Shown piece by piece: positions 24,963-31,295 of a stretch of 38,859 nucleotides of DNA. Source of the stretch: an uncultured Clostridia bacterium (lineage in GTDB: Bacteria; Bacillota; Clostridia; Oscillospirales; Acutalibacteraceae); assembly GCA_944380885.1 (NCBI GenBank), contig CALWIZ010000024.1:1-38859 (forward strand), in the 5' to 3' direction. The notes under the pieces were generated by a model. The model saw nothing but the letters and a program-made list of their open reading frames with translations. It was not told the DNA's origin and searched no databases. Numbering within the stretch: position 1 is the first letter of the stretch; every line of letters starts with the position of its first letter. The translations under genes were made by a program, and so were the position numbers.

Positions 24963-26774
24963 ATGGATACATTATGGAGTATGAGTACAACTGTTAGGGA
25001 AGCTGAAAGGATTATCGGCTTTTTAAAAACAGCCATAGAGTTGGATGGCGAAATTTGGGACAAGCTTAATCAAGAGCGCTTTCAAGTTCTACTAATCAAA
25101 AATAGACAATATTTGAATGACCCTGATAATACACAATCGTTTAATAAATTATCAAAAGAACAAATTCGAATATTAAAGGATAAAGCTATTGATATGACGT
25201 ATGAGCAAGCACGAGAAATTTTCGATGCTAAAGAGTATAATGATCCACCGATGCGTGGTAGGCAGTCAATGGCCCCTTTAACTAAGTTAGGGCTTGTCTA
25301 CATTGTAGGTGATGAAAAGAGAGTTACAGTAACAGATGTTGGTTACAAATTAGCAAATGGTGAAATAGCTTTTGACAATTTTATGTTAGATGCCTTGTTA
25401 AAGTTTCAATATCCAAATCCATATGAAAAAGGATTTCAAGACTGGAACACGAAGCCTTTTATAAATACTCTGAGGTTAATTAAAACAGTAAATGAAAAAT
25501 GTAAAGATAAAGGAATTAAAGAAAAAGGAATTTCGAGATTAGAGTTTGGTATTTTTGCATTATCCTTGAGATCTTACACTGACGTAGAGGAAGTAGCAGA
25601 TAAAATCTTGGAATTCAGAAATGACTATGATGCCATAGATGACGAGACGATCAAGGATGAGTATGTAAAAAATTACATTAATGAATATCTTACAAATTTT
25701 CAAAACCCGGAAAAGAATGTAAAAGAATATACAGACAATATGATTAGATATCTAAGATTAACAAGATATATTTATATTAGAGGTAAATATTCTAATACAT
25801 ACATAGATTTAGAACCGAGAAGAGCAACTGAAATCAATTCTATTCTTGAGAACGATTCAGGTGCCGCAAAATCGTTTACAAAAGATGAATGGCGTACATA
25901 TATGGGCGTATACGGTACTTACCAATTACCTTTTGAAACGATTGAAAAACTAACTGAAATCACAAATAATATTTTATTAGAAATAAACACTATAGAATCT
26001 AAGTTGGGAATTAAAACAACAAATCTTTCGGTAAATAAAACAAAGGACGATATCAAACTTCAAATTGAAGAGTTACGCCTATATAGAACTAAACTCCAGA
26101 ATCTTGAAATTAAACAGGATTATCACACAGATACTACGAAGATTGATGAAGCGATTGCTGCATTAGAAGATATTAGGAAAAGAAATAAGGCAAGTCTTAG
26201 CAAAAAGTTTTCAATTGAACTTGAAAAGTGGTCTAATGTTGCGCTTAATATAATTAACGATGCAGATTTAATAAAACCAAATTCTCCCGTTGGCGACGAT
26301 AATGAGCCAATCTATACTGCACCTAATGGAGTTCCTGATATCGAGTGTTATTATGATACGTTCGGTGCAATTTGTGAAGTGACTATGTTGACAAGCAGGG
26401 ATCAATGGTATAATGAGGGACAGCCAGTAATGAGGCATTTGAGACAGTTTGAGATAAATAATGCGGACAAACAGAATTACTGCTTATTTATCGCTCCATC
26501 TTTGCACGTTGATACAATAAATACTTTCTATATGTCAGTCAAATATGAGTATGAAGGAAAATCACAAAAAATACTTCCAATTACGATAGTGCAGTTGGAA
26601 AGTATTCTTCAAACAATTAAACAGCTATCAATACAAGGCAAGAAATTTAACCATATTGATATGCAGAACTTATATGAAAGATGTACTGATATTAAGAATG
26701 TCAGCAATTCAAGCACTTGGATTGACTATATAGCCAATGAACTTTGCTCTTGGGAAGCTCAACTTGTAGGGTAA
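24963..26774 (+). CDS. AlwI-family Type IIS restriction endonuclease
   Basis: A 603-residue protein of the AlwI/MlyI/N.BstNBI group. The N-terminal ~300 residues are winged-helix DNA-recognition modules (MRGRQSMAPLTKLGLVYIVGDEKRVTVTDVGYKLANG is a typical wing). Residues 330-415 are coiled. The nuclease lies at about 450-560: PD at 458-459 (NGVPDIECYYD), then E472-V-T in CEVTMLTSRDQW, a PD-(D/E)xK variant with T in place of K, as in this family. Some relatives nick only one strand. It starts 9 bases after methyltransferase 2. Confidence 0.88.
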   Translation: MDTLWSMSTTVREAERIIGFLKTAIELDGEIWDKLNQERFQVLLIKNRQYLNDPDNTQSFNKLSKEQIRILKDKAIDMTYEQAREIFDAKEYNDPPMRGRQSMAPLTKLGLVYIVGDEKRVTVTDVGYKLANGEIAFDNFMLDALLKFQYPNPYEKGFQDWNTKPFINTLRLIKTVNEKCKDKGIKEKGISRLEFGIFALSLRSYTDVEEVADKILEFRNDYDAIDDETIKDEYVKNYINEYLTNFQNPEKNVKEYTDNMIRYLRLTRYIYIRGKYSNTYIDLEPRRATEINSILENDSGAAKSFTKDEWRTYMGVYGTYQLPFETIEKLTEITNNILLEINTIESKLGIKTTNLSVNKTKDDIKLQIEELRLYRTKLQNLEIKQDYHTDTTKIDEAIAALEDIRKRNKASLSKKFSIELEKWSNVALNIINDADLIKPNSPVGDDNEPIYTAPNGVPDIECYYDTFGAICEVTMLTSRDQWYNEGQPVMRHLRQFEINNADKQNYCLFIAPSLHVDTINTFYMSVKYEYEGKSQKILPITIVQLESILQTIKQLSIQGKKFNHIDMQNLYERCTDIKNVSNSSTWIDYIANELCSWEAQLVG

Positions 26775-26829
26775 TAAGATTAAGCAACTTATAGAAACGG
26801 CACCAAAGCTGTTTGATGGTATATGCATC

Positions 26830-26850
26830 TTTGAAGCTGCAAGCTTCAAA
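26830..26850. repeat. Hairpin after the endonuclease gene
   Basis: A perfect 9-bp stem TTTGAAGCT/AGCTTCAAA with a GCA loop, 56 bases past the endonuclease stop. No T run follows, so I treat it as a possible 3'-end stabiliser or weak terminator. The rest of 26775-27055 is AT-rich and holds no gene I can support. Confidence 0.45.
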
Positions 26851-27055
26851 CTAAAAAGAACTGATTATTAAGAAACAACATAATTGTAAAGCAATAGGTT
26901 ATTGGAAAACGAATAGTGTGAAAGATAAATTATTACTAATAGCACATGAGTATTTGTTTGTGTATAGAAAGTAATTGTTTCCTGGTAAAGAATGTCATAA
27001 GTGATTTTATGAATTTTAATTGTAAAGAATGAATATACTATAAGGAGAAAATAAT

Positions 27056-28246
27056 ATGGAAGATAGCAAAACATTGGAGTTTTTTGAAGAAGAACAAGAT
27101 ATCGGTGAGGAGGCAATTGTGGAGTACGATATAACAACTAGCCCTCGTGATTTGACACCTGCAAATATTGTAGATATGATTGACTCTGGAATTATTGAAA
27201 TACCTTTGTTCCAACGTAATTATGTATGGGATATAAAAAAGGCTTCAAAGTTAGTTGAATCGTTGATTTTAGGGCTTCCGGTTCCAGAGCTATTTTTTTA
27301 TACGGAAGGTGACGATAATAATACCTATAAGATTATTGATGGTCAACAAAGATTTTTGTCAATTTATTTTTTTGTTAAAGGTCGTTTTCCTAAGAATACT
27401 TCCTCTCGTTTTATGATTAGAAAAGGAATTAATGAGGGCGCTGCTCTTGAGGAACTCTTGCCAGATAATAGAATTTTTCAAGATTTTACACTTAATCTGA
27501 GTGATGATTCGGCAAATTCAAGTAGATATCACGGCGAAAAATTTCTTACACTTGACAAAGATACGCAAATCAAATTTAGGTTGCGTAGATTTTTAAGAAC
27601 AGTTGTTGTTCGACAAAACAAACCGGATGATAATAGTTCATCTATGTTTGAAATATTTAATCGATTGAATACAGGTGGTACACCACTTAATGCTCAAGAA
27701 ATTAGAGCTAGCTTATATTATTGTGATTTTTATAAAATGTTGGTTAGGCTAAATAACCAAGATAATTGGCGAGCATTATTGGGAAAGCCTACTCAAGATT
27801 TGCATAGCAATGATATTGAATTAATTTTGCGTTCTATTGCATTGTTACACGAAAGTGAAACATATACGCCCAAAATGGTAAAATTTCTCAATGATTTTTC
27901 GCAAAAAACAAAAAAATTTAATGATGAATATATTGATTATATAGAGCATTTATTTGATTCATTTATTGGAGCTTGTTCGACACTTGGAGATAAAGCATTC
28001 TTTAGAAACAACCGATTTTCAAAAACACTTTTCGAATCCGTATTTGTTGCAGCTGCTACACCTAGCTTTACTGACAAAGAATTAATAACAAGTAAAATTG
28101 ATCCAACTTCATTTGAACATCTTAAGAATGATGAAGAATTTGTTTCATATTTACTATCCGGTTCTTCATCAAGAGATAATATTAAAGGTAGAATTAAACG
28201 AGCAAAAGAAGTTTTGAGATTGCACGAGGAGAATTGCAATGCGTAA
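27056..28246 (+). CDS. DUF262 (GmrSD N-terminal-like) protein of a two-gene defence unit
   Basis: A 396-residue protein. The ParB/Srx-like DUF262 core is clear: IEIPLFQRNYVWDIKKASKLVES (residues 48-70), then YKIIDGQQRFLSIYFFV (DGQQR at 95-99) and FNRLNTGGTPLNAQEIRASL. In GmrSD-type systems this fold binds and hydrolyses a nucleotide and is joined to an HNH nuclease; here there is no HNH domain, and the C-terminal ~180 residues are helical. AAGGAG precedes ATG 27056. It overlaps the HEPN gene by 8 bases, so the two act as a pair. Confidence 0.82.
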   Translation: MEDSKTLEFFEEEQDIGEEAIVEYDITTSPRDLTPANIVDMIDSGIIEIPLFQRNYVWDIKKASKLVESLILGLPVPELFFYTEGDDNNTYKIIDGQQRFLSIYFFVKGRFPKNTSSRFMIRKGINEGAALEELLPDNRIFQDFTLNLSDDSANSSRYHGEKFLTLDKDTQIKFRLRRFLRTVVVRQNKPDDNSSSMFEIFNRLNTGGTPLNAQEIRASLYYCDFYKMLVRLNNQDNWRALLGKPTQDLHSNDIELILRSIALLHESETYTPKMVKFLNDFSQKTKKFNDEYIDYIEHLFDSFIGACSTLGDKAFFRNNRFSKTLFESVFVAAATPSFTDKELITSKIDPTSFEHLKNDEEFVSYLLSGSSSRDNIKGRIKRAKEVLRLHEENCNA

Positions 28247-28916
28247 TTCTCACTACGTAGAATTAGATAAACTTATAAAAGAATATGAGGAAGATTCTAG
28301 AACTATTCGTTCTGAGAGAATGGTTATGAAGAATTATCCTAAAGTTTTGACTATGAGCGTTGCTAGTTCTTTTGAGTATAATATCAAAAATAGATGTCAG
28401 GACTTTTATGATAACCCTAAATTGTCTATTGTACCAAATTACCCTAAGATAAATGCAATTAAGCGTAAGCGAAAGCCTATTGTTGATCAAATGTATAACA
28501 GAATGAAGGCGTATAATGATAATGGAGTTGAACATTTGAGCGCAGATGATTTTTATGAGTTGTTTAATGGAGATAAATTTAGGTTAATGGTAGAAGCTAT
28601 TTTTGATGTAAAATTAAGAGCACAGATACAAGAAGTCGAAGAACAGATAAAGAATCTTGCTCCACTTTTAGATACAAATGAACAGTTTGCTTTTGAGTAT
28701 GCAAAGCAATGTGATTTAAAAAATGCCTATGTGAAATGTTCTTTTAAAGATGCTGAAAAGGCATTTTTATCATTAAAACTTCGTAGAAATCAAGTCGCAC
28801 ATAATTATGTCAATGGCTTGTCGGACACATTTAATGATATACAAAAATTTTATGACATTGCTGTTATATATGTTGTGGCGTTAGAAGAGGCAATAGAAAA
28901 ATTGACTAATACATAA
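28239..28916 (+). CDS. HEPN-like RNase partner (MAE_28990-type)
   Basis: A 225-residue all-helical protein. LRRNQVAHNYV contains the HEPN ribonuclease motif R-x4-H (Arg183, His188); many HEPN toxins cut RNA with this pair. The N-terminal half (VLTMSVASSFEYNIKNR) matches the HEPN family often found next to DUF262 genes. It starts inside the end of the DUF262 gene (8-base overlap, AGGAG upstream), implying fixed stoichiometry. Likely an abortive-infection RNase held in check or triggered by its partner. Function inferred, motif seen. Confidence 0.75.
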   Translation: MRNSHYVELDKLIKEYEEDSRTIRSERMVMKNYPKVLTMSVASSFEYNIKNRCQDFYDNPKLSIVPNYPKINAIKRKRKPIVDQMYNRMKAYNDNGVEHLSADDFYELFNGDKFRLMVEAIFDVKLRAQIQEVEEQIKNLAPLLDTNEQFAFEYAKQCDLKNAYVKCSFKDAEKAFLSLKLRRNQVAHNYVNGLSDTFNDIQKFYDIAVIYVVALEEAIEKLTNT

Positions 28917-28953
28917 TGTGTCATATAAAATAGTTTTAGTAAGCTGTATAGAA

Positions 28954-28985
28954 TGATAGCATCCAAGTGATAGCTATTTGATAGC
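28954..28985 (+). repeat. Right-end TGATAGC repeats (likely integrase arm sites)
   Basis: TGATAGC at 28954-28960, 28968-28974 and 28979-28985, all in the same orientation as the pair at the left end, and about 100 bases inside the right att core. The last two are 11 bp apart, matching the left pair. 28917-29088 holds no gene. Confidence 0.72.
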
Positions 28986-29088
28986 AAAAGCGGAAATACC
29001 TCATATAATTGAGATAATCTGTACCATATTAAATCATTTCAAGTCAAAATTCCTAAGCAAAATCAGTTAAAGTCTGTTTTGTACTTAG

Positions 29089-29102
29089 GAGTGGGAATAA
29101 AT
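29089..29102. repeat. Right attachment site of element 1 / left site of element 2
   Basis: GAGTGGGAATAAAT, identical to the guaA-end copy at 16233-16246. Upstream sequence here is not guaA-like, so this is an element junction. The sequence to its right looks like another element's left end, not ordinary chromosome, so this site joins two elements in tandem. Confidence 0.85.
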
Positions 29103-29159
29103 TGAAAAACTCTGAAAACCCAGTAATAATGCGGGTTTGCAGGATTTCAAAACCCTCGC

Positions 29160-29180
29160 TGATAAGATTTTGATAAGATT
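29160..29180 (+). repeat. Paired TGATAAGAT repeats at the left end of element 2
   Basis: TGATAAGAT at 29160-29168 and 29171-29179, same orientation, again 11 bp apart and ~60-70 bases inside the att core. The layout equals the left end of element 1 but the heptamer differs (TGATAAG against TGATAGC), suggesting a related integrase with a different arm specificity. Confidence 0.5.
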
Positions 29181-29268
29181 GCACTTGAACCCCTTTATCG
29201 GATGTATCAAGTGGTTTGTGGGTAAAGAGTAATTTCTGAAGGCTCACAAAAAATACCATATTAACACT

Positions 29269-29306
29269 AAACCCCGTACTGACGGAATCAAGTCAGTACG
29301 GGGTTT
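29269..29306. terminator. Terminator of the element 2 repressor gene
   Basis: A perfect 15-bp stem, AAACCCCGTACTGAC/GTCAGTACGGGGTTT, followed by TTT on the plus strand and by A/T on the other. It occupies the same place as the terminator at 16387 in element 1, but its sequence differs. Confidence 0.88.
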
Positions 29307-29321
29307 TTGTCGTTTGCAGGG

Positions 29322-29846
29322 TTATTTCAGTTTATCCTTAAATGCTTCTACAAGGGCATCGCTGAGTTCCTGTGACGGTACTTTCGCCCAAGTCTGTGTT
29401 GTATCTTTTTTGGGATAAGTATAGCGCCACTCATCGTATTGTTCTTTAGAAATCTCGCCGTTTCTGTATTTTTCAGCCTGTTCTGCCCAAGCAGTAAGCA
29501 TTTGGAAAACAGAGTGGTCAACATTCGGCTTGTTACCGTCAAAGACGATATGTACTTCGTTTTCGTTCTTTTCCACTCTTACGCCGTGCAAATCCTCAAT
29601 GACAAAAAGAGTATGTATAAAGCCAAGCTTACTGTCAATATCGGGAATTCTGAGTGCCAAAGGCGAAACCTCAAGTACACCTGCAAGAGACTTTACCAAA
29701 TCTTCTTTCGGTGTTCTTGATCCTGATTCATACTGTGCCATACGAATGTCGGCAGTTTTTTGCGGAAAGCCCACAGCCTGACCGAGCCATTTTTGGGTCA
29801 TACCTCTTAAATTTCTAAAGAAACGGATTCTTTCGCCGATTGCCAT
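29322..29846 (-). CDS. XRE-family repressor of element 2 (paralogue)
   Basis: A 174-residue paralogue of the repressor at 17259-17729. Both begin MAIGERIRFFRNLRGMTQK, share KTADIRMAQYESGSRTPK and NGEISKE-YD-WRY-YP, and differ mainly in the middle and in an extra C-terminal helix (QELSDALVEAFKDKLK). GGAGG lies before ATG 29846; the longer in-frame start is unsupported. No DUF2971 gene follows it here: a terminator comes directly after. Different HTH residues (KWLGQAVGFPQ against KYLGMQVGFPE) may mean different operators. Confidence 0.85.
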   Translation of the reverse strand: MAIGERIRFFRNLRGMTQKWLGQAVGFPQKTADIRMAQYESGSRTPKEDLVKSLAGVLEVSPLALRIPDIDSKLGFIHTLFVIEDLHGVRVEKNENEVHIVFDGNKPNVDHSVFQMLTAWAEQAEKYRNGEISKEQYDEWRYTYPKKDTTQTWAKVPSQELSDALVEAFKDKLK

Positions 29847-29951
29847 TGCGCTTCCTCCTAACGATCTGTTGATAATACATATTATATAAATACGCTTAGT
29901 GTATGTCAAGACTACAAAAACAAAAAAGTTTAATATTTTCTCGAAAACCAC

Positions 29952-29980
29952 TTAACTTTACGGAATTTGCTTAGTATAAT
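29952..29980 (+). promoter_or_regulatory. Divergent promoter of element 2
   Basis: TTAACT (29952-29957), a 17-base spacer and TATAAT (29975-29980), nearly identical to the xis-int promoter at 17832-17860, including the preceding TCGAAAACCACTT. Here it points into a methyltransferase pseudogene, not into xis-int. Confidence 0.7.
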
Positions 29981-30025
29981 AATGATACGCACTTAAACTA
30001 ATAGCGTTAAGTTTTTGGAAAGTTG

Positions 30026-30100
30026 AATAACCGTCGTACACCACGGTAATGGCGTACCCGCCCGGGCAAATCGAAAGGCGGTCAGAAAGTATTCCGACAC
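30026..30100 (+). promoter_or_regulatory. Conserved 75-nt leader (copy 2)
   Basis: Gap-free counterpart of 17899-17973. The GTAC/GTAC arms replace ATAT/ATAT of copy 1 with compensating changes. In this copy the frame from ATG 30049 stays open into the methyltransferase start region (MAYPPGQIERRSES...), so a read-through fusion is possible, though no ribosome site precedes it. Confidence 0.5.
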
Positions 30101-30135
30101 GAAATAAGGATGAATATCCAAAAAGAGTGAACAGG

Positions 30136-30950
30136 ATGAAAATAAGTGGAATTGAGCAAAGCGGTATTCATCTCGGAACGCATGGCGAAAAGTACGGAAA
30201 CTGGATGTCTGCCCCTGTGCTTTATATGGTTGGCGGGCTTCTGGCTCTGGCAGTAGCGCTGGCTGTACTTTTTTTACCGTGTTCCGTATCACTGCGCTGG
30301 GTGTAATATTCGTAATCGCCGCAATCATATTGCTTGTACTGCTTTTCTGGATCACATGGATCCGGCGGCAGTACGCTTTCGGCGGGGGCGGTATGATGGA
30401 ACGGGTGCATCAGGCCGTGCTTTCCCATCTGGATTATGACGGGAAAGGGAAGCTGCTGGATGTAGGCTGTGGCTCCGGGGCATTGTCCATCCGTGCAGCC
30501 CTCACATGGCCGGAGACAAAAGTCACGGGCATCGACTACTGGGGCGCGGCCTACGGCTATGGCCAGGCCATGTGCGAAAAAAACGCCGCCGGCGAAGGTG
30601 TAGGTTCCCGGTGTACCTTTCAGCACGGCGACGCCAACAAACTGGATTTCCCCGATGAAAGCTTTGACGCCGTGGTAAGCAACTATGTCTACCACAATAT
30701 CACCGGCGCGGATAAGCAGGCCCTTCTTCTGGAAAGTCTGCGGGTGCTGAAAAAGGGCGGCGTCTTTGCTCTGAATGACGAGATGAAACCCCGGATGTAC
30801 GGAGATATGGAGGCGTTTGCGCAAAAGCTTCGGGACATAGGCTATCAGGAGGTGCGGCTGGTCGATACGGCCATGGAAGTTTTTGGTTCCCGCCGCCGGG
30901 CGGCCATGATGATGCTGGGGGATTCCCGGCTGCTGGTGGGACGAAAATAA
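30136..30950 (+). pseudogene. Membrane-linked class I SAM methyltransferase, frameshifted
   Basis: Two frames make one protein: MKISGIEQSGIHLGTHGEKYGNWMS plus a first membrane helix from ATG 30136, and from about 30276 in another frame a second helix (GVIFVIAAIILLVLLFW) and a class I methyltransferase domain (LLDVGCGSGALS, GIDYWG, FPDESFDAVVSNYVYHNI, LRVLKKGGVFALND). The break falls in a run of seven T (30269-30275); one extra T would restore the frame. It could be a real mutation, a slippage site or a sequencing error. A shorter product from GTG 30279 is possible but lacks a ribosome site. GC-rich, unlike element 1. Confidence 0.75.
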
Positions 30951-30972
30951 AAAGGGAGCAGTAGGGTGTCCT

Positions 30973-31047
30973 ATGACTTTGGCAGAATTCCGAAAAATCT
31001 ACCCGGTACAAAACCCGCAGGATATTGGAGAGGTGGATCGCATATGA
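30973..31047 (+). CDS. Possible 24-residue peptide coupled to the next gene
   Basis: A short frame, MTLAEFRKIYPVQNPQDIGE followed by VDRI, whose TGA overlaps the next ATG (ATGA at 31044-31047). GGGAGCAG lies rather far upstream. It may be a leader peptide allowing coupled translation or the remnant of a longer gene. Weak evidence. Confidence 0.3.
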   Translation: MTLAEFRKIYPVQNPQDIGEVDRI

Positions 31048-31211
31048 AAAAGTTTAGAACCGCTGCCTCTGTTATCACAATGGTTATTGCCGGAACAGCT
31101 GGTTTCTTTATCGGTGCGGCTTTGGATAACGCGCTGGGCGGGGCGTTTTTGTTTTCAATGATCGCCGGGATTGCCTGTGTGATTTATACAATAGACAATC
31201 GAGAAAAATAA
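31044..31211 (+). CDS. Small membrane protein of 55 residues
   Basis: A 55-residue protein with two hydrophobic segments (SVITMVIAGTAGFFIGAALD and GGAFLFSMIAGIACVIYTI), starting MKKFRTA and ending in a charged DNREK. GGAGAGG lies before ATG 31044. It follows the methyltransferase on the same strand and is ended by a strong convergent terminator. No family recognised; possibly an accessory subunit of a nearby transporter, but it is on the opposite strand to the ABC genes. Confidence 0.6.
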   Translation: MKKFRTAASVITMVIAGTAGFFIGAALDNALGGAFLFSMIAGIACVIYTIDNREK

Positions 31212-31252
31212 AGCCCGCAGGAAAGAGGTTTTTCCTCGTTTCCTGCGGGCTT
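31211..31252. terminator. Bidirectional terminator between convergent genes
   Basis: A 14-bp perfect stem, AAGCCCGCAGGAAA/TTTCCTGCGGGCTT, directly at the stop of the small membrane protein gene and 44 bases from the end of the leftward ABC operon. Confidence 0.88.
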
Positions 31253-31295
31253 CCTTTATATGCCCTGCAATAACGCCGCTGTATAAAGGAACTGC

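Noticed and set aside
29089..29102. A duplicated guaA 3' fragment beyond the att core
   Set aside because: Only the 14-bp core matches; upstream bases at 29075-29088 do not resemble the guaA C-terminal codons.
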